13,227 nt of DNA, from assembly GCF_900547735.1 (NCBI RefSeq), contig NZ_URHZ01000113.1, positions 1-13,227 of the forward strand, given 5' to 3'. Position 1 is the first letter of the stretch. Every line of letters begins with the position of its first letter. The notes beneath the pieces were generated by a model. That model worked only from the letters and a program-made list of their open reading frames with translations, did no database searches and had not been told where the DNA came from. Source of the DNA: an uncultured Clostridium sp. GTDB taxonomy: Bacteria; Bacillota; Clostridia; Lachnospirales; Lachnospiraceae. A program made the translations under genes and the position numbers. This document shows positions 6,545 to 13,227 of this stretch, in pieces.

Positions 6545-7864
6545 ATGAAAAAAGTTGTAAAATTCGGCGGCAGTTCCCTTGCCAGTGCGAAACAGTTCAA
6601 AAAAGTAGGCGATATCATCCGTTCCGATAAGGCGAGGCGCTACGTCGTTCCGTCCGCACCGGGCAAGCGCAGTAAAACAGACGAAAAAGTAACAGATATG
6701 CTCTATGCCTGTTACGATGCGGCATCCACCGGCGGAAGCTACGGAAAGATTTTTTCTAAAATCAAAGACCGCTATGAGCAGATTATCGAAGGTCTTGGAC
6801 TCAACCTGAACCTGGATTTTGAATTCAAAAAGATCGAAGAAGACTTCATTGCCAGGAAGGGACGCGACTATGCCGCTTCCCGAGGCGAATATTTAAACGG
6901 TATTGTCATGGCCAACTATCTCGGCTTTGAGTTCGTCGATGCCGCCGAAGTTATTTTCTTTGATGAAAACGGCAGCTTTCTGTCCGATAAAACCGATGTG
7001 GAATTATCACAGCGCCTCGACCATATTGAGCGCGCCGTCATCCCCGGATTCTACGGCTCCAAACCGGACGGCAGCATCAAGACATTCTCCAGAGGCGGTT
7101 CCGATGTGACAGGTTCCATCGTCGCAAAAGCGATTCATGCCGATATCTACGAGAACTGGACCGATGTTTCCGGATTCCTTGTCACAGATCCCCGTCTCGT
7201 GGATAATCCCGAGCCAATCGAAACCATTACATACCGCGAGCTTCGTGAGCTGGCCTACATGGGCGCCAGCGTTCTCCATGAGGACGCCATTTTCCCGGTC
7301 CGCAAGGAAGGAATCCCGATCAATATCAGGAACACCAACAAGCCGGATGACATGGGAACGCTTATCGTGGAGAGCACCTGCCGCAAACCGAAATATGTTA
7401 TCACAGGTATTGCAGGCAAAAAAGGATTCTGCTCCATCAACATTGAAAAAGCCATGATGAACTCCGAGATCGGATTCGGAAGAAAGGTTCTGGACGTCTT
7501 TGAAAAATACGGCATTTCCTTTGAGCACATGCCTTCCGGAATCGACACCATGACAATCTTCGTGCATCAGGACGAATTCGTGGAGTTTGAGCAGTCCGTT
7601 ATCGCAGGCATCCACCGTGCGGTACAGCCGGATTCCGTAGACCTTGAGTCCGACCTGGCGCTGATCGCCGTAGTGGGACGCGGGATGAAATCCGCCCGCG
7701 GTACAGCCGGAAGAATTTTCTCCGCTCTCGCCCATGCCCGTGTCAATGTAAAAATGATCGACCAGGGTTCCAGTGAGCTTAACATCATTATCGGTGTAAA
7801 GAACGACGACTTTGAACCTGCCATCAAGGCAATTTACGATATCTTTATCACGGCTGAGATGTAA
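6545..7864 (+). CDS. Aspartate kinase (monofunctional, with C-terminal ACT domains)
   Basis: Phosphorylates L-aspartate with ATP, the first step toward lysine, threonine and methionine (and diaminopimelate for the cell wall). The 439-residue protein begins VVKFGGSSL (4-12) with K6, the nucleotide/aspartate-binding signature. SRGEYL (112-117), FSRGGSDVTGS (181-191) and VTDPR (213-217) are the other kinase-domain motifs. Two ACT-type regions occupy about 287-360 and 371-439, the second with the typical VKMIDQGSSELNIIIGV; this is where amino acid end products usually bind. The length matches the roughly 440-450-residue monofunctional class rather than the shorter interlocked alpha/beta LysC type; there is no homoserine dehydrogenase domain. 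ATG 6545 has GGGAGG five bases upstream. The gene stands alone, after the insertion-like element and before a strong terminator. Which isozyme (lysine- or threonine-regulated) cannot be told from sequence alone. Confidence 0.95.
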   Translation: MKKVVKFGGSSLASAKQFKKVGDIIRSDKARRYVVPSAPGKRSKTDEKVTDMLYACYDAASTGGSYGKIFSKIKDRYEQIIEGLGLNLNLDFEFKKIEEDFIARKGRDYAASRGEYLNGIVMANYLGFEFVDAAEVIFFDENGSFLSDKTDVELSQRLDHIERAVIPGFYGSKPDGSIKTFSRGGSDVTGSIVAKAIHADIYENWTDVSGFLVTDPRLVDNPEPIETITYRELRELAYMGASVLHEDAIFPVRKEGIPINIRNTNKPDDMGTLIVESTCRKPKYVITGIAGKKGFCSINIEKAMMNSEIGFGRKVLDVFEKYGISFEHMPSGIDTMTIFVHQDEFVEFEQSVIAGIHRAVQPDSVDLESDLALIAVVGRGMKSARGTAGRIFSALAHARVNVKMIDQGSSELNIIIGVKNDDFEPAIKAIYDIFITAEM

Positions 7865-7878
7865 GCCGTTCATGCTGT

Positions 7879-7923
7879 AAAAGAACCCCGGATATCATCA
7901 GCGGATGATTCCGGGGTTCTTTT
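7879..7923. terminator. Strong bidirectional terminator between aspartate kinase and sensor kinase genes
   Basis: A perfect 13-base stem AAAAGAACCCCGG (7879-7891) / CCGGGGTTCTTTT (7911-7923), continued by ATCATC (7894-7899) / GATGAT (7904-7909) around an AGCG loop. It has T runs at both ends when read on the respective strands, so it can serve the aspartate kinase gene (15 bases past its stop) and the convergent sensor kinase gene (ending at 7981). A weaker GAAAAG/CTTTTC hairpin lies in 7937-7962. Confidence 0.92.
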
Positions 7924-7980
7924 CGTTGAGCGGCAATGAAAAGTTCGCGAAGCGTGCTTTTCGTTGTTTTATTACTCTGT

Positions 7981-9759
7981 CTAGTCCGGTGCATATTCGC
8001 GGTCCGGCTCCTCTGCGTTAAAATCCTCTGCATTAAAATCCTCTACAATAATTTCAGCCTCTGTGCTTTCAGGCATTCTGGAGCGTTCCCACCGGAGCTT
8101 TACTTTGAACAGATCCGCTTCGTTCCCGACTTCCATCGTACCCTTCTGGAGTTCCATAAAACTCTTTGCAATGGCAAGACCCAGGCCGGAACCCTCCGTG
8201 TTTCTGGATTCATCGCCTCTCACAAACCGTTCCGTAATGTCCTTGCCCACAAGTGATATCTCGGTAGCCGAAATATTCTTCATGGATACGGTGACCGCTT
8301 CCCCGTCATCCGTTATCTCCACATAGGCTCTCGTCCCCGGCATTGCATACTTCACAATGTTCACCAGCAGGTTCTCAAATATCCTGTATGTCTTCTCGCT
8401 GTCCAGCACCAGTACGGCTTTTTCCTCCGGTAAATTCCAGCGGAACTCTATCTCCGAACGGCTGATTTTATCTTCCAGCTCCAGCCTTACCTGTTTCATC
8501 AGGCTAACGATGTCCACCTCTACCAGATGCAGCGTCACGTTGTTGCTGTTGGCCTTGCTGATTTCAAACAGATCCTCAATCAGGCTTTTCAGTCTCATGG
8601 ATTTCTGGTCCAGAATCCGGATGTAGCTGCGGCGCTCCTCCTCCGTGATTCCCTCTTTCTGCAACAGATTGACATAAGTAATAATCGCCGTCAGCGGTGT
8701 CTTCAGATCGTGGGAGACATTGGTAATCAGTTCCGTCTTCATGCTCTGGCTCTTTACCTCCTCATCCACGGCCTTTTTAAATCCGTCCTTGATTTTGGTA
8801 ATCTCTTCTTTCAGCGGCTCAAATATGCCCAGATCCTCATTTATCTCAATATCCAGGTTGCCCTCGGCGATCTTTCCCGTTGCCTTAAGAAGTACCTCGT
8901 ATTTCTCCTGCATCCCGTCATAAATTCTTCTGAGCAGGAAAAACAGGACAACCGAGTAAATAAGAAGGCCAAATATACCGAAAAACCAGAAACAGCTGAT
9001 TACGGTAAGAAGTACGAAATTCACTCCAACTATTTTTAAAAGAAGCTTAGTCTGCTTATCCCTGAAATCCACGGATCCGACGAGGCCGCAGGTTTTCTCC
9101 ACCGCGTTCTTGCCTCCCATGAACAGCCAGCCCACGAGCGTACGCTCTTTCAGCCAGCGTTTCAGGCCCAGTGTGAAGATAGAATCCATGCTTACGACAA
9201 ACCAGTATATAAACGACAGCCCGATGAACCACACCACCGCATTGAGGCCCATCACCAGGCCGGATGCCTGATCGGGGGTAAAGTTGAATTCCTGGATAAA
9301 TTCACCGGCAAAACCGCCGGTAACCGTACCCATTATCATGTCAAACATCACGTATCCGCTGTCGGCCGTCAGGGCAATCGCGAAACCGCCGATCATAATC
9401 AATATTTCAAACGGAACCGAAAAGATTTTCCTCTCCGTCAGCCCAAGCGGCTTAATCAGTCCCATGATAAACGCCAGCGCCGCCGTCAGGAAGGAAAAGC
9501 CGAGTACCATCCAGGCCGCCACCTGTTCAAACTTCCAGTAATCATGGAAAACATAATCCTGTCCGTTTATCGTCATCCAGTATCCGTCATACACCTCATA
9601 ATCCATCGTAGAGGAAAGGTTATTAATCTTTTCCGCATTTATAAACACCTGCTCTTTCAGCCACGGATAAGCGGCCATTGCGCCTGCCGTAAGAGCTATC
9701 ACTGTAATGAGTGCCAGTATGACACCCAGACTATTGTAATTTCTCGATTTTGTATCCAA
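7981..9759 (-). CDS. VanS-like membrane sensor histidine kinase
   Basis: A 592-residue sensor kinase of the two-component pair with the upstream regulator. Residues 1-280 hold about five or six membrane segments (about 12-30, 80-102, 115-132, 170-190, 246-278), with an external loop of about 50 residues after the first. A HAMP-like linker (about 280-330) leads to the H box VSHDLKTPL (phosphorylated H350), N box FENLLVNIVKYA (461-472) and G box GSGLGLAIAKS (523-533). The start is TTG 9759, with AGGTGG nine bases upstream; no ATG is usable before residue 28, which would cut off the first helix. The start overlaps the regulator gene by 29 bases, suggesting coupled translation. The C-terminus has an acidic tail (about 562-592) including EDFNA twice in a row. 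The ligand is not evident; VanS-like describes the kinase core and does not imply vancomycin resistance, as no van ligase genes are present. Confidence 0.93.
   Translation of the reverse strand: MDTKSRNYNSLGVILALITVIALTAGAMAAYPWLKEQVFINAEKINNLSSTMDYEVYDGYWMTINGQDYVFHDYWKFEQVAAWMVLGFSFLTAALAFIMGLIKPLGLTERKIFSVPFEILIMIGGFAIALTADSGYVMFDMIMGTVTGGFAGEFIQEFNFTPDQASGLVMGLNAVVWFIGLSFIYWFVVSMDSIFTLGLKRWLKERTLVGWLFMGGKNAVEKTCGLVGSVDFRDKQTKLLLKIVGVNFVLLTVISCFWFFGIFGLLIYSVVLFFLLRRIYDGMQEKYEVLLKATGKIAEGNLDIEINEDLGIFEPLKEEITKIKDGFKKAVDEEVKSQSMKTELITNVSHDLKTPLTAIITYVNLLQKEGITEEERRSYIRILDQKSMRLKSLIEDLFEISKANSNNVTLHLVEVDIVSLMKQVRLELEDKISRSEIEFRWNLPEEKAVLVLDSEKTYRIFENLLVNIVKYAMPGTRAYVEITDDGEAVTVSMKNISATEISLVGKDITERFVRGDESRNTEGSGLGLAIAKSFMELQKGTMEVGNEADLFKVKLRWERSRMPESTEAEIIVEDFNAEDFNAEEPDREYAPD
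8011..8040 (-). repeat. Two tandem 15-base repeats in the sensor kinase tail
   Basis: Units 8011-8025 and 8026-8040 are identical at 14 of 15 positions and encode EDFNA twice (residues 573-582) near the kinase C-terminus. The unit length keeps the frame. Confidence 0.85.
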
Positions 9760-10471
9760 CGCCCCACACCACCTTTAAGTATTTTGGTTTTTTTGGGTCT
9801 ATCTCTATTTTCTCACGGATATTTCTGACATGCACCATGACGGTATCCGTGTTGACAGCCCGTTCGTTCCACACTCTTTCATATATTTCATCGGCCGAAA
9901 AAACGCGGCCCGGATTTTTCATCAGCAGGGAGAGAATCTTAAATTCCATCGGCGTCAGTTTTGCCGGCTCTCCGTCTACCATTACCTCCACTGTATCTTC
10001 ATTGAGCTCAAGCCCTCCGATACGGTAAATATTACTGTTTTCTTCCTCTTCTCTCTCCTCTTTCCTGTTTAACAGGGCCATAAACCTGTTGTACCGTCTG
10101 AGATGAGAATTCACTCTGGCCAGAAGCTCCATCGGCGTAAACGGTTTCGTTATATAATCATCGGCTCCCATATTGAGTCCCATGATCTTATCCACTTCCT
10201 CCGACTTCGCAGAGAGGAAGATGACCGGAAAATCATAATGTTCCCTGAGCTTGACTACCATCGTCACTCCATCCATCCTCGGCATCATGATATCGACAAC
10301 CGCCAGATGTATTTCTTCCTGCTCCAGCACCTTGAGTCCTTCCACTCCGTCTGCCGCCTGGAATACACGGTATCCCTGCCCACGCAGGAAAATTTCAATT
10401 CCTTCCCTGATTTCCTTATCATCTTCTACCAGTAAAATCCGGCTTTCTCCTGTTCTGTTCTGTATATCCAT
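9731..10471 (-). CDS. OmpR/VanR-family response regulator
   Basis: DNA-binding partner of the downstream sensor kinase. The 246-residue protein has a receiver domain (about 10-125) with acidic pair D17-D18, phosphoacceptor D60 (VVDIMMPRMDG), S87 and K109 (DYITKPF). A charged linker rich in Glu/Arg (about 131-142) joins the winged-helix domain (about 148-246), with LTPMEFKILSLLMKNPGRVFS and the recognition region NTDTVMVHVRNIREKIE, ending WGVGYKIEKLQ as typical of the family. ATG 10471 has GGAG eight bases upstream. It lies 26 bases after a small membrane-protein gene and overlaps the kinase start by 29 bases. The regulated genes are unknown; regulators of this type often control their own operon and a nearby transporter, but none is visible here. 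Confidence 0.95.
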   Translation of the reverse strand: MDIQNRTGESRILLVEDDKEIREGIEIFLRGQGYRVFQAADGVEGLKVLEQEEIHLAVVDIMMPRMDGVTMVVKLREHYDFPVIFLSAKSEEVDKIMGLNMGADDYITKPFTPMELLARVNSHLRRYNRFMALLNRKEEREEEENSNIYRIGGLELNEDTVEVMVDGEPAKLTPMEFKILSLLMKNPGRVFSADEIYERVWNERAVNTDTVMVHVRNIREKIEIDPKKPKYLKVVWGVGYKIEKLQ

Positions 10472-10497
10472 TATTTTTTCTCCATATCATCCCCGGT

Positions 10498-10698
10498 TCA
10501 GGCTCCCAGGATTGTACCAGGACTCTGTAATTCCATCCTGTCGGAGGGCCTCAAAACCGCGTAGTTTTTCTTTTTCTTTATTATACTACTTTTTTTGAGT
10601 TCCTCCCTCACAAGTAAGAGAAAATTAAGGAAAATGCTAAAAGCAGCTACGCTTGCAAGAAACGCTACGGCCACCTCGGTAAAATATTCAGCACTCAT
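10498..10698 (-). CDS. Small single-pass membrane protein upstream of the two-component genes
   Basis: I do not recognise this 66-residue protein. ATG 10698 was chosen because a strong site (AAAGGGGAG) lies eight bases upstream; longer in-frame starts, such as the Met 12 residues earlier, have weak sites. Residues 8-30 (EVAVAFLASVAAFSIFLNFLLLV) form one hydrophobic helix after a short acidic N-terminus. A basic segment with KKSSIIKKKK (35-44) follows, suggesting the C-terminus is cytoplasmic. Its stop is 26 bases before the response regulator ATG, on the same strand, so it is probably the first gene of the signalling operon. It could modulate the sensor kinase, by analogy with known small kinase-binding membrane proteins, but nothing in the sequence proves this. 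A TATACT box lies on the minus strand at 10741-10746 without a good -35. Confidence 0.6.
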   Translation of the reverse strand: MSAEYFTEVAVAFLASVAAFSIFLNFLLLVREELKKSSIIKKKKNYAVLRPSDRMELQSPGTILGA

Positions 10699-10887
10699 GT
10701 TATCAGCTCCCCTTTCAGTCTTTTTCTTTTTCATGACGTAAGTATACCCTGCGTTTCTAAAGCCGGTTCTGGGGAAAAACAAAAGAAATTCTAAAGAAGG
10801 GGCAAAGATTAAAAAAAGATAGCCTGCGCGGTCCCGGTGTGATAGTATTGAATCAACGGACGGACGCTTTACAGAGGAGAAAAACAC

Positions 10888-11367
10888 ATGGAATTAACTT
10901 ATAAAAGGGCCTCTTTGGAAGACCTGGAGCTGCTCACGGAAACGAGAATTACCGTTTTAAGGGCGGCAAACAAACTGGATGATACCGTAGATATGAGCAT
11001 TGTAATGGAACAGTCCAGGGACTACTACAGGCATTCCCTGGCCGATGAATCACATATCGCATACCTCGTCTATGACGGTGTAACATTTGCCGGTTCTGGC
11101 GGAATCAGTTTCTTCAGGGTCATGCCCACCTTCCACAATCCGGATGGCCGTAAGGCATATATCATGAACATGTACACCGCCCCGGATTACCGAAGAAAGG
11201 GAATCGGCCGTCAAACCCTCGGCCTGCTCGTGGCCGCAGCAAGAGAAAAAGGGATTACGGCAATCTCACTCGAAGCGACGGACATGGGACGGCCTCTGTA
11301 TGAAAAGTTCGGTTTCGTCGGTATGGAACATGAGATGGAACTGCTTGATGAAGTGCAGGAACCGTAA
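10888..11367 (+). CDS. GNAT-family N-acetyltransferase
   Basis: A 159-residue single-domain acetyltransferase, normal in length for the family. The acetyl-CoA-binding motif A is MNMYTAPDYRRKGIGRQTLGLLVAAAREKG (93-122), with R103-K104-G105-I106-G107 as the pyrophosphate loop; motif B is present as ISLEATDMGRPLYEKFGFVG (126-145). The N-terminal half carries TYKRASLEDLELLTETR, common in GNATs annotated only by family. The acceptor substrate (small molecule or protein) cannot be told. ATG 10888 has AGAGGAG eight bases upstream. It is divergent from the small membrane-protein gene; an extended -10-like TGATAGTAT ends at 10848 but lacks a good -35. It ends at a hairpin shared with the convergent helicase gene. 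Confidence 0.9.
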   Translation: MELTYKRASLEDLELLTETRITVLRAANKLDDTVDMSIVMEQSRDYYRHSLADESHIAYLVYDGVTFAGSGGISFFRVMPTFHNPDGRKAYIMNMYTAPDYRRKGIGRQTLGLLVAAAREKGITAISLEATDMGRPLYEKFGFVGMEHEMELLDEVQEP

Positions 11368-11379
11368 ATTTGTATGCAA

Positions 11380-11410
11380 AAAACTCCGGAAGGCTGTCCT
11401 CCGGAGTTTT
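11380..11410. terminator. Bidirectional terminator between GNAT and DEAD-box genes
   Basis: An 11-base perfect stem AAAACTCCGGA (11380-11390) / TCCGGAGTTTT (11400-11410) around a nine-base loop. There are A runs on the left and T runs on the right, so it can act on both strands. It starts 12 bases after the GNAT stop and 12 bases beyond the helicase stop at 11423. Confidence 0.92.
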
Positions 11411-11422
11411 ATCTATCGTAAT

Positions 11423-13078
11423 TTATTTGCTGTTCGCTTTTTCCATATGCACATTTTTCCCTTTGATCTTCACGTCCTTCATCGCTTTTAAAACGATGTC
11501 GGCCTGTTCTCTCGGCACTTCTACAAATGTGTATTTGTCAAACATATCAATGCTACCCACCATACTGCCCGGCATTCCTGACTCTCCGGCGATTGCACCG
11601 AGAATATCTCCAGGCCTGATTCCCTGGTTCTTACCGATGTTGATGAAAAGGCGCGCAACATTCTCTCCACCGCCGCTGCGGCTGTTTCTCGGACCACGGC
11701 TGTTTTTATTTCTGTTGTTCCTCTCATAATCGTCCAGATCATCCAGAGAACGGAGCGGGAATTTTTCTTCGGTAATATCCTCGTACTCATCTCCCATAGA
11801 CATTTTCAAAAGAGCGGCTGCCAGATCGAGGGTGGTATAATCCTCCTCAAGGACTCTCTTCTCCACAATATTTATGATTTTATCGAGATCATTATCCCGG
11901 ATAACCTCACTCACACTGTCCAGAATCTTCTCCGCTTTAATTGAGGTCACATCATTCAGGGACGGAATCGGCTGGGGAAGAATCTTCGTCTTACAATAAC
12001 GCTGGATTTCTCTCAGCTTATATACTTCCTTTCCAACTACCAGGCTGAGCGCTTTTCCTTCTCTGCCGGCACGGCCCGTACGGCCGATTCTGTGGACATA
12101 GTATTCGTCATCCTGAGGGATATCATAGTTAAATACAGCTTCTACGTCATCTACATCGATACCTCTGGCTGCAACATCCGTTGCGATTAAGATGTCTGTC
12201 CTGCCATTTCTGAAACTGTTCATAACACGGTCTCTCTGCATCTGTTTCAAATCTCCGTGAAGACCCTCTGCAAAATATCCCCTGTTCTGGAGTTCCTGAA
12301 CCAGATCATCCACCTGTCTTTTCGTATTGCAGAAAACAATAGACAGTTTGGGATCATACATATCCAGCAGCCGGCACATAACTTCTATTTTATTCTTCGG
12401 TTTCACTTCATAATAGTACTGTGTAACCTTTGGAACGGTCAGCTCCTTTTTTACTACTCTTACGATTTGCGGGTCTTTCTGGAATTTCTTCGCAATCTCG
12501 GCAATAGCCGGCGGCATCGTCGCAGAGAACATTACGGTCTGGCGCTCTTCCGGAAGCTCGCTCAGAATCATCTCCATATCCTCTAAGAATCCCATATTCA
12601 GCATCTCATCCGCCTCATCCAGAACAACGGTATGAACGTGATCCAGTTTCAGGGTCTTTCTGCGCATATGATCCATCACACGGCCCGGTGTTCCGATAAT
12701 AACCTGTACACCGTCTTTCAGGGACCGGATCTGTCTTCCTATCTCCTGTCCTCCGTAAATTGGAAGAACCTTTACTCCGTGCATATATTTTCCAAGGCGT
12801 CTGACCTCATCGGAAACCTGGATTGCCAGCTCTCTCGTCGGGCAGAGAATAATCGCCTGTAACTTTTTATTCTTCGGATCCACCTTCTGGAGAAGCGGAA
12901 TACCGAAGGCCGCTGTCTTACCTGTTCCGGTCTGGGCCTGGCCGATTATATCCACTCCCTGAATCTCCAGAGGAATTGACTGGCTCTGAATCGGCGAAGC
13001 CTCCTCAAAACCCATATCTGTAACTGCGCGTAAAATCTTCGCATCTAAATTTAAATCTTCAAACTTAACTGCTTCCAT
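11423..13078 (-). CDS. deaD: ATP-dependent DEAD-box RNA helicase with C-terminal DbpA-type RNA-binding domain
   Basis: Unwinds RNA duplexes with ATP, typically in ribosome assembly, mRNA decay and cold adaptation. The ATG at 13078 (551 residues) has AGGAAAGG about six bases upstream; an in-frame TTG seven codons earlier (13099) would place that site inside the gene. Motifs in order: Q motif around F6 and Q31, AQTGTGKT (48-55), PTREL (80-84), TPGR (130-133), DEAD (154-157), SAT (185-187), RGID (305-308) and HRIGRTGR (329-336). A dimerisation-like helical region (about 380-440) and an Asn/Arg/Gly-rich linker (about 450-472) lead to a DbpA-like RNA-binding fold (about 473-546; ARLFINIGKNQGIRPGDILGAIAGESG). 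This layout is that of DeaD/CsdA rather than a minimal helicase. It has its own promoter and a leader with a terminator-like hairpin. Confidence 0.95.
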   Translation of the reverse strand: MEAVKFEDLNLDAKILRAVTDMGFEEASPIQSQSIPLEIQGVDIIGQAQTGTGKTAAFGIPLLQKVDPKNKKLQAIILCPTRELAIQVSDEVRRLGKYMHGVKVLPIYGGQEIGRQIRSLKDGVQVIIGTPGRVMDHMRRKTLKLDHVHTVVLDEADEMLNMGFLEDMEMILSELPEERQTVMFSATMPPAIAEIAKKFQKDPQIVRVVKKELTVPKVTQYYYEVKPKNKIEVMCRLLDMYDPKLSIVFCNTKRQVDDLVQELQNRGYFAEGLHGDLKQMQRDRVMNSFRNGRTDILIATDVAARGIDVDDVEAVFNYDIPQDDEYYVHRIGRTGRAGREGKALSLVVGKEVYKLREIQRYCKTKILPQPIPSLNDVTSIKAEKILDSVSEVIRDNDLDKIINIVEKRVLEEDYTTLDLAAALLKMSMGDEYEDITEEKFPLRSLDDLDDYERNNRNKNSRGPRNSRSGGGENVARLFINIGKNQGIRPGDILGAIAGESGMPGSMVGSIDMFDKYTFVEVPREQADIVLKAMKDVKIKGKNVHMEKANSK

Positions 13079-13105
13079 TCTTTTCCTTTCCTGATTCAAA
13101 ACTTC

Positions 13106-13147
13106 AAAAAAGAAGATCCAAGGAACGTCTCAGCTCTCGAATCTTCT
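13106..13147 (-). promoter_or_regulatory. Terminator-like hairpin in the DEAD-box mRNA leader
   Basis: On the minus strand, AGAAGATTCGAG (plus positions 13147-13136) can pair with CTTGGATCTTCT (13122-13111), a 12-base stem with two G-U pairs around a 13-base loop, followed directly by five more T (plus A run 13106-13110). It lies between the promoter and the ribosome binding site, so it has the form of a transcription attenuator. I see no T-box or known riboswitch signature. Confidence 0.5.
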
Positions 13148-13169
13148 CAACTTTAACTATATCTAATAA

Positions 13170-13198
13170 AATATAGCAGATCTCCTTCGCCTTGTCAA
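13170..13198 (-). promoter_or_regulatory. Sigma-A promoter of the DEAD-box helicase gene
   Basis: A perfect -35 TTGACA (13193-13198) and -10 TATATT (13170-13175) are separated by exactly 17 bases on the minus strand. Transcription would start near 13163, giving a leader of roughly 85 bases before the ATG at 13078. This is the best promoter in the window. Confidence 0.8.
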
Positions 13199-13227
13199 TT
13201 AAAGATTTTTGTTGGGGAACAAGGACG

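Noticed and set aside
7007..7873. 288-codon minus-strand open frame opposite the aspartate kinase gene
   Set aside because: It has no recognisable domain and lies antisense to a well-supported enzyme gene.
7981..10471. Vancomycin-resistance VanRS locus
   Set aside because: Only the general regulator and kinase families match; there are no vanH, vanA/B or vanX-type genes nearby.
10699..10887. Longer version (up to 129 residues) of the small membrane protein
   Set aside because: The upstream part reads through the intergenic region shared with the divergent GNAT gene, and the best ribosome binding site points to ATG 10698.
13079..13099. TTG start of the DEAD-box gene at 13099
   Set aside because: The purine-rich ribosome binding site AGGAAAGG lies inside those seven codons and is well spaced for ATG 13078, where the family's usual N-terminus also begins.
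13106..13163. T-box or known metabolite riboswitch in the helicase leader
   Set aside because: The leader is short and lacks the T-box core sequence and any aptamer pattern I recognise.

Overview
The window looks like ordinary chromosome from a low-to-moderate GC Gram-positive anaerobe, most likely a Lachnospiraceae-type Clostridium (Clostridium cluster XIVa). This is inferred from strong AGGAGG-type ribosome binding sites, occasional TTG starts, the Clostridia-style signal peptidase, aspartate kinase and DUF3810 proteins, and a VanR/VanS-like two-component pair. I see no rRNA, tRNA, CRISPR array, phage gene or complete insertion sequence. No obvious new multi-gene system is present; the notable signals are a small insertion-like element, repeats, protein tails and RNA leaders.

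Left part (81-5324, all minus strand). Transcription runs right to left: a DUF3810 membrane metallopeptidase-like protein (4242-5324), then glgB (1667-4147), an MscS channel (698-1651) and a small SpoT/MESH1-like HD hydrolase (146-688). The last three are tightly packed (gaps of 15 and 9 bases) and end at a hairpin terminator (81-114). glgB has its own candidate promoter and an unusual lysine/alanine-rich C-terminal tail.

Middle (5391-7923, plus strand). A type I signal peptidase gene, lepB, starts at 5462 and carries four tandem 36-base repeats coding for an acidic N-terminal extension. Its stop codon lies inside a direct repeat flanking a 148-base, hairpin-rich, terminally inverted element (6327-6474) that looks like a MITE-type insertion. 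An aspartate kinase gene follows (6545-7864) and ends at a strong bidirectional terminator.

Right part. On the minus strand, a 66-residue single-pass membrane protein (10498-10698), an OmpR/VanR-type response regulator (9731-10471) and a VanS-like sensor kinase (7981-9759, TTG start overlapping the regulator by 29 bases) form a likely signalling operon. Divergent from it is a GNAT acetyltransferase (10888-11367). It converges, through a shared terminator, on a DEAD-box RNA helicase (11423-13078, minus) that has a near-consensus promoter and a terminator-like hairpin in its leader.
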